A stretch of DNA of 64,000 bases, taken from contig JASXTE010000013.1 of the NCBI GenBank assembly GCA_030280995.1, positions 15,110,501 to 15,174,500 on the forward strand, written 5' to 3'. This stretch comes from Hemileia vastatrix. Taxonomy: Eukaryota; Basidiomycota; Pucciniomycetes; Pucciniales; Zaghouaniaceae. The position numbers and the translations under genes are program-made. The notes beneath the pieces were generated by a model. It was not told the DNA's origin, did no database searches, and saw only the letters and a list, made by a program, of their open reading frames with translations. This document shows, in pieces, positions 1 to 9,346 of the stretch (its first letter is position 1; the number at the start of each line of letters is the position of its first letter).

Positions 1-50
1 TTAGGCTATTAAGAGGTTAAAACCCACTTATAGACCTAAATATACATAAT
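1..50 (-). repeat. LTR fragment of gypsy family C, left of H1 insertion
   Basis: These 50 bases are the reverse complement of the stretch around 48850-48935 inside the LTR of element C. The same LTR resumes at 7381, so element H1 was inserted into it. The rest of the LTR, and whatever it belongs to, lies outside the window. Confidence 0.75.
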
Positions 51-82
51 AGGGGGTCTCAATGTTGACTGATCTGCAATTA
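51..82 (+). repeat. Left terminal inverted repeat of H1
   Basis: Starts AGGGGGTCTCAATGTT and matches the reverse complement of 7349-7380 at 27 of 32 positions. It is preceded by the AAT target duplication. Confidence 0.85.
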
Positions 83-418
83 AATTAATTGCAGAAAATA
101 ATCTGCATACCCAAATTATCTTCTGCAAATATTTTTGCTAATAATTGGGTTATTATACACTTTACGTGTCAATGTTCACCTCTTATCCGACATTTTTTTA
201 CTCAATTTTTCATAACCACATCTTGGACAACTTTCTGTCATAACCACATCTTGACCTACTTTCTGCCATAACCACATCTTGGACTACTCTCTGTATATGG
301 CTCCTACCTTGCTGCACACTCACATTCTCATCCCATCCTGTCCATTCTATCCGCTCAGAACCCCTCACCATCTCATCTGCTTGTTTCTGCTCCTTTTCAT
401 CTTCATTTATATTTTAAC

Positions 419-1822
419 ATGCCTCGTCGTCCTAGATCTTCTCAAAGGCAGCCATCACCCAATTGTTCTTCAAATCCCACTACTCCCTCTTTCCCCCGCT
501 CAGCCGAGAAATCTAAGACCATTCAATAAAAAAAAGATGATCATCTCATTCTTATCAACTGGCTGAAAACCAAATCTAACTATGATTCTTGTTTTGGTAC
601 TGAGTATGCAACTAAAGTAGGACAGCCCCCAGCATCAAAAGTTAATGGCTATCTTTTAATGGCAAATGAATTACGGAATAAGACCAAGGGAAGGATTTAT
701 CTTTTGCCTAAAAAGATTTCTGAACGCTTCAAGAATTACTGAGCCAAATACAAGAAGGAAAAGGCTCTTTTATCTTCCACTGGTTTTGGGGTTACCTACA
801 TTGATATAACTAAGGGTATCAAATCCATAGATGATAAACTTGATTATTTATGTCCTTACTTTAAAGAGATGGATGCAATTTTCGGAAAGCGAGCCGATGT
901 TAATCCTGTAAACATGTTGGATGGAGAAGATCCATTCTGCAAACATGATGTTGAAGCAAATCTTTTCTCATCCTCTTCCTCCACTCAAGCCTCCCCTCAT
1001 TTGAAGGAGACAAATCTAGATAGCTTTTCTGTAGATCCTATTGGTGATTTAACCCAACCAAATCTAACTCAGGTCTGTTTCTTTTTTCTTTTATCTTATC
1101 ATTTCTATTTTTTATTTACTTATCTTTCTCTTATTTCTTAAAAGGCTGACGAACAAACCCAGGATCCTCAATCAACTGAGTCTGAAGGTAGTGACAATGA
1201 TGAGAAGGAAAATATGGCCTTGAACAAGAAGCATAGGGCTTCTTGTAGTCTAAATTTCCACTCACAAAGAAGACGAAAAAGTGATACTTCATCACAAACC
1301 CCTTTTTTGTCTATGGAACAATTTTTAAAGAAATGTGATGCTGGTAAGTGATACCATAAATCTTATTACTTTACTCTACTTTTCTTCCACTTTATATTAA
1401 TTTTTATTATCACTCTAGAACAAGTAGAAATTTCTAAAGAGACTCTAAGCTTTGAAAAGAAGAAATACAAGCTCTCTTTAAGGAGGGATGATAGGCTAAA
1501 AGATTTGGAAGAGAGGAAGTACGAGCTTTCTTTACGGAAGGATGATCGGGCCCAAGATTTGGAGGAGAGGAAGTACAAGCTCTCTTTACAGAAGGATGGT
1601 CAGGCCCAAGATTTGGAGGAGAAGAAGTTTAAGTTAACTCTAAGTATTGAAAAATCAAATAAAGAGGAGAAAACACTCAAACATCAAAACCTATTAGAGC
1701 AGATGAAATATAAGTTTGATCATGAAGAAAATTCCAAAAAGAAAGATTTCTTGATAGAATGTGTTAAGGCTAATAAATCTGTTGATGAAATCAAACATTT
1801 AAAGAAATTGTTGGATGACTAG
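419..1822 (+). pseudogene. Myb/SANT-like DNA-binding protein of H1 (broken)
   Basis: Reads as a three-exon gene from ATG 419 to stop 1820-1822. Introns are 1073-1144 (after ACTCAG, ending AAAAG) and 1344-1418 (GTAAGT...CTCTAG), and both keep the frame. The N-terminal half resembles the trihelix/SANT-like proteins that accompany Harbinger transposases in rust-type fungi: a segment FKNY(stop)AKYKKEK followed by STGFG and then CPYFKEMDAIFG. The C-terminal half is a charged coiled coil with three tandem units of about 20 residues around KYxLSLRxDxxxxDLEE. Two in-frame stops break it: TAA after SAEKSKTIQ, and TGA near 739 where Trp is expected (TGG to TGA). The family normally supplies sequence-specific binding to the transposon ends. 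The family call is from remembered relatives and was not searched. Confidence 0.65.
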
Positions 1823-1977
1823 TTTGTTTTATTTCTCTCACACTTCAACTATTCATATTTATTTGTACATAAAATTTACAATCATTTCCTGTATTTTATT
1901 ACTCTATCAATCATTACTTGAATTTTTGTATTTTAATGTTAAATATTCTTTTTTTAAATAAAATTTTCATGTCTCCT

Positions 1978-2420
1978 TTGAAAATTTGAAAATCCCCCAC
2001 CCCTAGATTTTTTTGAAGTAAGGGGTGGGTATCACCAAAATTCTTTCATGTCATGAATCTTGAAAGTCTTATATGAAACTTTGGCTTTACTACCCCCTGC
2101 ATTTTACTGGTATCCCCAAAATTCTTACTTGTCAAGAATTTCACAAGTCTTATAAGAAATTTTGGAAAAACCCCCCATGGATTTTATTGAAGTAAGGGAC
2201 GGGTATCATCAAAAAATTTTCACCAAAATATTTACAAGTCAAAAAAATTCTATATCTGTTTTAAAAAATTGGAAATACTCTCCCCTGCATTTTGTTGAAG
2301 CAAGGGGTGGGTATCACCAAAATTTTTCTAAGTCATCAATTTCACATGTCAGATTTGAAAATTTGGCAATACCCCCCCCCCCCTGCATTTTATTAAAGTA
2401 AGGGGTTGAAGTCATCTAAA
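1978..2420. repeat. Tandem repeat between converging genes of H1
   Basis: About five diverged units of roughly 80-110 bp. Each has a CCCCTGCATTTTATTGAAG core followed by TAAGGGGTGGGTATCACC, so every unit can fold CCCC against GGGG. It lies between the 3' ends of the Myb-like (+) and Tet-like (-) genes. About two units of the same repeat sit at the equivalent place in H3 (38770-38900). Confidence 0.75.
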
Positions 2421-2708
2421 TTTAATATAATTACATAAATTATTAAATAAATATCTAATATATATCAATTTCCGTAGTTTAAAGTAATGACAATTCCTCA
2501 AGCCAAAATTCAGATTGAATCTAGAAACAAAAGTTTGGGACTTTCCACAGGTATAGGCAAGAGGAACCCCATGAAACAAAAAAATGTTATCATGATTACC
2601 TGTTAAACAACCAAAGGTCATTGGCTCATCACTTAACTAGAGAAAATTGATATATATAAAATATTTATTAAAAATTTATGAAAAAATATAAAATTTTCAA
2701 TGACAACT

Positions 2709-4063
2709 CTAATCCCAATACTTTTTGGATCTAGATAAAGTTTTTTTAAATCGAATAACTTTACCTTCTTTCTTTACCTTATTGATTCTTTGAATCAACT
2801 TATGAATGATTTGAAATGAGCAACCAAAATGTGTTAAATCTTGACAGGATTCCAAACCAGGAAAAGCTTTGGTCATTTGATGATTATCCTTAGAAGAATT
2901 CCAAATAGTTTTGATGATACCATTTCCCAAACCAAAATCAATGATGCACCAGTGGTCTGGAAAATATAAACCATGTCCTTTGATTTTAGCTGGAGATGTT
3001 AATGGGTGGCCAGTTATCGGATTGATATATGAGAATATACCAAAAGTAAGAAAATTGGCATCATTCCTATTGATATGAATCCTATTGTGGAATCCAGAAT
3101 GAGTGATAATAACATTAGAAAATAAAAGATATTTGTGGCTGATATCTTCCCATTCGCAGTCACACCAATTTGGTATTCCAACTTTGGTTGCAAGTTCATG
3201 ATTTTTTTCAAAAGCTTTATTACAGAGCTTTTTGAGTTGAAGAGCAAGAAAAGAGTGAAAGGAAGGTAGAGTGTCCCATAAGTAAAAATCTTCATCTTTT
3301 TGAGCCTTAGTGATATTCTTAAGCAATGAATATATGCCTATATAAATGAAATGAGTGAAATGATATTAAAAATGGAAAAAAAATTATTAGACATACCAAG
3401 AGAATATCCTTTAACAAAACCAGGTCTCCAACCAAATCCAATCATGATACCACCCAAAAAATTCGTATTCCTTAAAGGTAACCGAACCAAAGCCATTTGA
3501 TAAAAAGTTATTATAAGATCCAATAGTTGATTAAAAGATTCACCTTTTACACCATCAAATGAATTGAGCCTTATAAGAATTACTGATAACTGCAACAACT
3601 CAATCATCTCCAAATTTGGTTAGATATTTGATATCTTCTGGTAATTTTTTTGGATATTGATTTTTTTTATCTACTTTAGTTTTATGAAAAAAAATGTTTG
3701 GGACATGACAAAAATAACTTTCACAGAGAGTTTTTTTTTTCAGATATCTTTTCTTCCGATAAAACTGATTACCTTTAATTTTTTTTGATGATTTAGATGA
3801 TGAATTTTTTTTTTTCAGATATCTTTTCTTCTGATGAGACTGATTATCTTTATTTTTTTGAATGATTTAGAAGAAGAATTTTTTTTCAGATATATTTTAT
3901 TCTGATGAGACTGATTATCATTAATTTTTTTTGATGATTTAAAAGATGATTGTATTGAAGTTTATTTTGAAGAAGATGATAGAGATGATAAAGATGAAGA
4001 TGATAAAGAGGATAAAGATGAAGATGATAGAGAAGTAAGGGGTGAATCTGAAGAAGAAGACAT
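2709..4063 (-). pseudogene. Tet/JBP-like 2OG-Fe(II) oxygenase of H1 (broken)
   Basis: Tet/JBP proteins are iron- and 2-oxoglutarate-dependent dioxygenases that oxidise 5-methylpyrimidines in DNA. A possible start at 4063 opens a Ser-rich segment and then Lys/Ser repeats. The conserved domain lies in two exons, one ending at 3397 and the other 3337-2709, joined by a GTATGT...TATAG intron of 59 bases. Marks: IGFGWRPGFVKGYSLG, the metal region FHNRIHINRNDANFLTFGIF, then LYFPDHW...DFGLGNGIIKTIW, NHQMTK (second His ligand) and HFGCSFQI. The usual HxD metal pair reads HIN here, so the Asp ligand is lost. An upstream deletion relative to H3 shifts the frame before SFDGVKGES. Identity rests on my recollection of rust Tet-like proteins plus clear homology to the copies at 16235 and 39195. 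Confidence 0.6.
3725..3945. repeat. Tandem repeat in the N-terminal part of the H1 Tet-like gene
   Basis: About three units of roughly 75 bp, each with a T-run, CAGATATCTTTTCTTC, TGATGAGACTGATTATC and GATGATTTAGAAGA. On the minus strand they encode Ser/Lys-rich stretches such as SSSKSSKKIKGNQ. H3 has a different repeat in this place. Confidence 0.65.
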
Positions 4064-5861
4064 TTATTTGATCTGAAAAAAATTTAAATGTTAAAAAAAA
4101 TTCAACACGTATTTTTTAAAAAAAAACTCACATAATAATATCTTTTAAAATAAAATTTAAAGCAATACCCTTTTAAAAAAATAAAAATAAAAATTTAAAA
4201 CAAAAAAAAATTTAAAAATTTTCAGTAAAAATTATTTTTAAAAAAAATTACAAAAGAAAACCTGAAGTTTGGCTATAAAAAACCTTCACAGAAAATCCTG
4301 TCAATATAATAAAAAATATATATATATATATATATATATATCTGTAAAAGAAAAATCAGAACAAATAAAATTAAAAAAAATTAATTCAGTAAAATTATTT
4401 GTAAGAGAAATTAAAAATTAATATCTAAACCTTTTTTGTTTTGTAATTTACAGGGAAAGACCTTCACAGAATGTAATAGTTTTTTTTTTCTAAAATTCTG
4501 CTAAAAAAATACAAAAATACAAAAAACAAATTTTTAGTATGATTTTTAGAAAGTAAGTAAACCCTCTTTACCTCCCATAAAAGTCCCCTTTCCCCCCCCT
4601 TTATTTCTCTGAAATCCCCTATAAAATCCCTCCCTCCTTGCCCCAAATCCCCCCTCAAATCCCCTCCTTTCCTGCCTCAAAATCCCCCTGAAACCCCCTC
4701 CTTAATTGCCTCAAAAATCCACAAACTCCCCCCCTTAGTTTCCTTAAAACCCCCCCATTTCACTCCTCCTTATGTGCCCCAAACAACCCCCCCATTTAAG
4801 TCCCCTCCCCCCCTTCCACTCCCCTTTAGCCACCTCTAACCCCCCTTCTTCTGAATGAATGATTTTTAGCGATTGTTTGTTAAGAAGGAGGGGGGTTAGA
4901 GGTGGCTAAAGTGAAGTGGAAGGGGGGAAGGGGTGTTAGGAGATGGGTAAAGAGAGGAGAAGGGGGGAGAGCTGAGGAGCCTAAAGAGAGGGGAAGGGGG
5001 GTGATGAGGCGCCTAAAGAGAGGGGAAGGGGGGTCTTGAGGCACCTAAATAGGGGGGAAAGGGAGGATTCAGGACAGGAAAAAAGGTTGAAATAAGGGGG
5101 TGTTGAGGAAGGTAAAGAGAGTGGAGAAGGAAAGACTTGAGGCAGGTAAAGAGAGAGGAAAAGGGGTGAAATGAGGCAGCTAAAGAGGGTGAAGAAGAGA
5201 AAAAAAAAAAGAGAAAAAAGAGAAAAAAAAAGTTAGTCTTACCTTGAAAATAAAAAAAAGGACTTACAAAAAAAAAAAAAACAAAAAACAAAAAACAAAA
5301 ACAAAACAAACAAAAAACAAAAAAAACAAAAAAAAAAAAAAAAAAACAAAAAACAAAAAACAAAAAACAAAAAAAAAAAAAAAAAAAAAAAAAGCAAAAT
5401 AAAAAAATCCATTGTTAGCATATTAAAAACAAGAAAAAAAAATTACTTACCAGGTGAGATGAGTTGAGAAAATAAAAGTAACGAAAATATGTGAGTGATG
5501 TTTGAGGAGAGGATGAAAAGGATATGAGTGATGAATGAAAAAAAAAATCACTGAAAAAATATGTGATTTCAGAAAATATGCAATTTCATGTTGAGCTAGT
5601 GAAAGAAAACCAATGAGCCATCCAAAAAAAAGATCTTCACTGTAAATTCCAAAAAAAATGAATATGCAACAAACAAAAATAACAAACCAAGTGAATGAAG
5701 CACACAAAGAGGACGTTTGGAGAGTACAAAAAAATAATTTAAAAGGGTGGTGAAGAGAAATGTTGGAGAGTAATAGGCATAATGACAGACTGTATGCCGG
5801 TTGAATGAATGCTTTGTGATTCAAGGGAGGGGAGAGCCAGTTCTGGTTCAGGATCCTCTTC
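4064..5861. other. Non-coding spacer of H1: AT-rich, (TA)n, C/G-asymmetric and A-rich tracts
   Basis: No gene supported. It holds a (TA)n run at about 4317-4342, a C-rich block (about 4560-4855) followed by a G-rich block (about 4883-5200), and an A-rich CAAAAA-type tract at about 5260-5400. Open frames here (for example the poly-Phe frame on the minus strand) are products of low complexity. Confidence 0.7.
4807..4927. repeat. Inverted repeat joining the C-rich and G-rich blocks
   Basis: Arms 4807-4850 and 4882-4927 pair almost fully: one reads CCCTTTAGCCACCTCTAACC and the other GGTTAGAGGTGGCTAAAG. A loop of about 31 bases separates them. The pairing continues more loosely into a C-rich/G-rich asymmetry several hundred bases long. 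H3 keeps the same arrangement at 40830-41400. Confidence 0.8.
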
Positions 5862-7052
5862 TTAATAAAGATCATTCCACTCATCCTCTAAATCAGCTAT
5901 GATATTGTGCAGTATAATGCAAGTCATGATCCAATGATTTGCAGTTTTGATCTCCAATTTTTTTTGAAATTGGATTCTGAGCTCCTGAAGACTAGAAAAT
6001 TGTCCCTTTAAAATCCCAATAGCATGTTCAATTCGTACTCTTGATTGGTAAAGGTGAAAATTAAATTTAGTTTTGGGTTCATATTCTAAGGTTGCACCAC
6101 GGAAAGCAGGTATAATGTACTTCCCACTTGCATATGCTGAGTCTGCAAGGAGGTACTGAGATTCGTCAAAGTATGAGTCAGGGGTTTGAGAAATCCTTAT
6201 TCTTTGGAAGACGGAAGAGTCATGACATGAGCCAGGGCAGCCACTATGAAAAGCAATAAATTTTTTATTGACATTGCATACAAGTTGAATGGCGATAGAG
6301 TATCTAGAAAGAAGATAAAAAGTTAGTTTATGAAGGATGAGAAATTGGAGAAGATTTTGAAGAAACCTTTTTTTGCGATCAAAATATTGGTTGCCATCAC
6401 GAGCAGGATTTTGACTCAAAGGTATAGTTGTGCCATCAACAAATCTTACACAGCCAGGGAAACCTTCAGCTTGCATTACTTGAGAGGATTTAAGTCGCTG
6501 TTCTGGAGTTGGCCAAGCAAGTGTTTGAGACTTGAGGGAAAGGATAGCAATCATACAGCGCTTGGTGTATAATATGGTGGTACCATATCCTATGTTAAAG
6601 AGATTATCCAAATGTCTTACAGCGGCACCGTTTCCATTTGAGCCAAAGCAACATAGTGCAACAGCAAGTTGGATGGCAGGATTACACTGTTTGTTATGGG
6701 AATTGTTATAAAAGATAGGATGATCGGAGATGAGTTGATAAAGTTTTAAGGAAGAATTGGGAGAAGTTCTAAAAAGTTGGTTGAAGTTTAAATGTGGAAT
6801 GTTGAGAATGGAGGCCAGATCATATTAGGGATCATGATGTAGATTTGGCCCCCTGGTGATGATGTAACAATTTTTGGAAAGAAAACACATATAAGCTAAA
6901 GTATCTTCCAAATCAGAGTCAGATTTATAGTAAAGAACTAAAAGAAAAGTAATAGCATTCATTGTTGAGTGAAGTAGCTTCCTAGTAGAGAGGTGTTTCA
7001 TTGTTGCCAGTGGAAGGGTTATGTGATGTGGGAAGTGGGAATTCACCGCCAA
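5862..7052 (-). pseudogene. PIF/Harbinger transposase, DDE_Tnp_4 type, of H1
   Basis: Catalyses cut-and-paste transposition. The frame runs from about 7052 to the stop at 5862, interrupted by one TAA near 6825 (Gln-type CAA to TAA would explain it). A 63-bp intron (6366-6304, GTTTCT...TTCTAG) separates FDRKK from YSIAIQLVCN. Because it is a multiple of three and has no stop, it also reads through. The DDE acidic residues are visible: FVDGTTIPL, LLADSAYA and IEHAIGILK, and GCPGSCHDSSVF is typical of the family. The C-terminal CIILHNI helix is also typical. It faces the same way as the Tet-like gene and lies next to the right terminal repeat. Confidence 0.85.
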
Positions 7053-7267
7053 ATGTGCAGTTGGGGTGTGTAGATAGAAAAAAAACTTAAGTTTTTTCCA
7101 CCAAAATTAAGTAGCATAGAGTGAGGAAAGACTTAAGGATGGCATCAGCAATTATGAGTCATGTGACTTTCTTTCAAATCCATCATGGATGAGATGAGTT
7201 TGGGATCAGGAATTAGGAATGGAAATTGGGGTATAAGAGGGGGGATAATGCATTATTGTGGATTCCG

Positions 7268-7295
7268 TATCCACTAGCCCCGGGGCTAGTGGATA
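7268..7295. repeat. Perfect 28-bp palindrome near the right end of H1
   Basis: Two 14-base arms (TATCCACTAGCCCC and its exact complement) with no spacer, about 85 bases inside the right terminal repeat. It could be a transposase-binding or cruciform site (inference). Confidence 0.9.
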
Positions 7296-7348
7296 AGAAT
7301 CTTCCGCAATTAATAATGTCTGATCCAGGAAAAAAAATTCCTGATCCC

Positions 7349-7380
7349 TAATTGCGGATCCCTGAACATTGATACCCCCT
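7349..7380 (-). repeat. Right terminal inverted repeat of H1
   Basis: Reverse complement starts AGGGGGTATCAATGTT and pairs with 51-82. It is followed by the AAT target duplication at 7381-7383. Confidence 0.85.
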
Positions 7381-7671
7381 AATATAACTACATATTTCAC
7401 TGAATATGAAGTTTATGTATACATATAAGCTTATGTATGTCTATAATTACTTAATATCACTTAAGATAAGTACAGTATGACTCCATTAACACCTTAATAA
7501 GTATTATTAGTCTATTGATAAGCTATTTAAAGTACTATAAGTCATATAATAGTGTAATAATTACATATATATGTATTATAACCTTAATTTTTACTTATAA
7601 GCTTAATGTAATTAAGGTTATCTTATTATAAACATAAGAATTACTCAGTCCTGGGGATACCTAGGCTGACA
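7381..7671 (-). repeat. LTR of gypsy family C, right of H1 insertion
   Basis: Continues the LTR begun at 1-50. Its reverse complement starts TGTCAGCCTAGG at 7671 and matches 48572-48850 downstream of element C, including the ACTGAGTA and TAAGATAACCTTAA stretches. The outer edge has the TGTCAG terminus expected of the LTR. Confidence 0.75.
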
Positions 7672-7802
7672 TTAAATCTGTATCAGAACAACTAAACACA
7701 TGTAACCTATTGTACTGCAACCTAGATGTATGAGGGTTAGCCTTGTCAGCCTTTACTCCAGAACAGATAGAGACTGACTGAGTGTGGTACATTAGCTATA
7801 TA

Positions 7803-9344
7803 CAGTGCCCCAAAGAAAGGCTTTGGGATTGAATTTTTCCTCACAAAATCTACACTCAACTCTCATTTTCACTACAAGCTTGCTCATTAAGGTCAAAGTT
7901 GTTGTGTAGATTACAAATATCACAACTAAAAATCATAATAATCAATATTTTTATATTTACTTCATTTATAAAAAAAGGTGATTCCATAAATTTTAAAGTA
8001 GGCATTTCTAAGCAATGAGACTTGTTTATATAGAAAGCTAGACTCAGATAACCCCTAGTTGTAACATCAAAGCATAAAAAAAGAAAAAAAAACAAGCTAA
8101 AAATTTGAGATTCACCAGCAGTGGATCCACCATTTGCATCAATGACATCCTTCATACAAGCAGGCATTGATGACACTAAGTGAATAAGAGGCTCCTTTGG
8201 AAAGTTGTTCCATAATGTTTCAAGACTCTGAATCATTTTGGTTGGAGTTTTGGGTTGATAAGCTTCTTGAATGCACACCTTGAGGCATCTCCAAAGATTT
8301 TCTATTGGGTTCAGGTCAGGTGATTGAGCAGGCCAGTCTTCTATTTTTCAGATACCTGAATCAGCTCGGAACTTGGCAGACACCATGGAAGTATGGATAG
8401 GTGCATTGTCTTCAAGAAGAATGAGATTCTGGCTGCAATTGTTTTCTTGAAGGAAAGGGATGAGCGAGTTCTTATAGAAATCTTCAATCAATGACTTTGA
8501 AGTCACTTGTCCATTGTTTGGAAATAAAACAAGTGGTATCTTGTTACCTCCTTGGAATGCACCCCACACCATCACACTAGATCTCCCACTCTTGAAAGTT
8601 GGCTGGAGAAAATCAGGTGCATATTTTTCTCCAGGTCTTTGCCACACCAATGTTTGACTTGAGAGCTTGCCAATCTCAAATGATGATTCATTGGACCATA
8701 TTACATGCATCCAATCATCAACAGACCAGCCAGAATACTTGCGAGCAAGATTCAATTGTTTTTGGTGGTGGACCTCGTTGACAAATGGTTTCTTCACTGC
8801 AACTCGCTTGGTAAAGCCCAGCTCATGGGTTCTCTTTCTGATAGTATGGGGAGACAAAATAGTTGATAGCAAGTTTGAAAGGTCACTCAACTTGGCTTTG
8901 CGATTAGAGAGGATGAGTTGTTTGAGTTCACTCATGTCTTGTGAGTTTGTTTTGAGGGGACGACCAGAACAGGGTGCAGTTTCAACATTGCCCCTAGCTC
9001 TCCATCTCTCCAATATTGAGCGAACAGTAGAGTCAGCAACACCTAGCTTTCTAAAAATTTCAGCTAGTGTGATTCCTGCTTCAGCCATGCCAACAATGCA
9101 AGCTCCTTTTGTTATTGTAAGTTGCTTCCTTCCAGGTCTAGAGGTCACCATAGTGCAAGGAAAAGTAAAAAAAAACTAAAGAAAATAAATTAGTTTATAT
9201 CTTGCCCAAATGAGATAGAGTACACAAAAATACTTTACCAAATGAAACAGGGGAAGGTGAAAGACCAAAAAATAAAATCATGAGGCGTTTGATGTGATGG
9301 TGAACAAGTGATGGCTGGATGAAAAGACTTTCTTCCGGGCACTG
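7803..9344 (-). mobile_element. Tc1/mariner element A
   Basis: Ends are CAGTGCCC inverted repeats (7803-7825 and 9322-9344) with a TA on each side (7801-7802 and 9345-9346). It holds one transposase gene on the minus strand. Its right-hand TA is also the left-hand TA of element B. Confidence 0.9.
7856..9151 (-). pseudogene. Tc1/mariner transposase of element A (inactive)
   Basis: Single-exon Tc1-type transposase starting at ATG 9151. It has paired helix-turn-helix DNA-binding domains (GRKQLTITKGACIVGM..., then a GRP linker CSGRPLKTN) and the DD34E core. The first catalytic Asp is replaced: the motif reads VIWSNESSFEIG where the neighbour B has LWSDESSFEIG. The second Asp (LLEDNAPIHTS) and the Glu (NPIENLW) remain. 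An in-frame TGA after KFRADSGI cuts it before NPIENLW, and the same frame continues to DVIDANGGS near 8110. Both changes make it inactive. The reading past about 8110 to the stop at 7856 is probably not part of the original protein. Confidence 0.9.
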
Positions 9345-9346
9345 TA

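Larger units (their letters stand above)
51..7380. mobile_element. PIF/Harbinger-like DNA transposon H1 with Tet-like cargo
   Basis: A complete DNA transposon about 7.3 kb long. Its ends are inverted repeats starting AGGGGGT (27 of 32 bases match between 51-82 and the reverse complement of 7349-7380). It is flanked by a 3-bp duplication AAT (48-50 and 7381-7383). The boundaries are confirmed by an uninterrupted relative of the target, the LTR at about 48850-48935, which reads straight through the junction. It carries three genes: Myb/SANT-like (+), Tet/JBP-like (-) and DDE_Tnp_4-type transposase (-), separated by repeats and a long C-rich/G-rich inverted repeat. All three genes contain stops or frameshifts, so H1 is probably not autonomous. 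Harbinger elements normally duplicate TWA, so AAT is slightly unusual. Confidence 0.85.

Noticed and set aside
3725..3945. CRISPR-like array
   Set aside because: Repeats are contiguous and diverged, without unique spacers, and lie in a eukaryotic transposon gene.
4317..4342. (TA)n runs here and near 21640 as special sites
   Set aside because: Ordinary microsatellites in AT-rich sequence.
5013..5421. Poly-Phe/Pro open frames on the minus strand
   Set aside because: Products of A-rich and G-rich low-complexity DNA; no codon or family signal.
8599..9179. Plus-strand frames across the mariner A gene
   Set aside because: Shadow of the transposase on the other strand.
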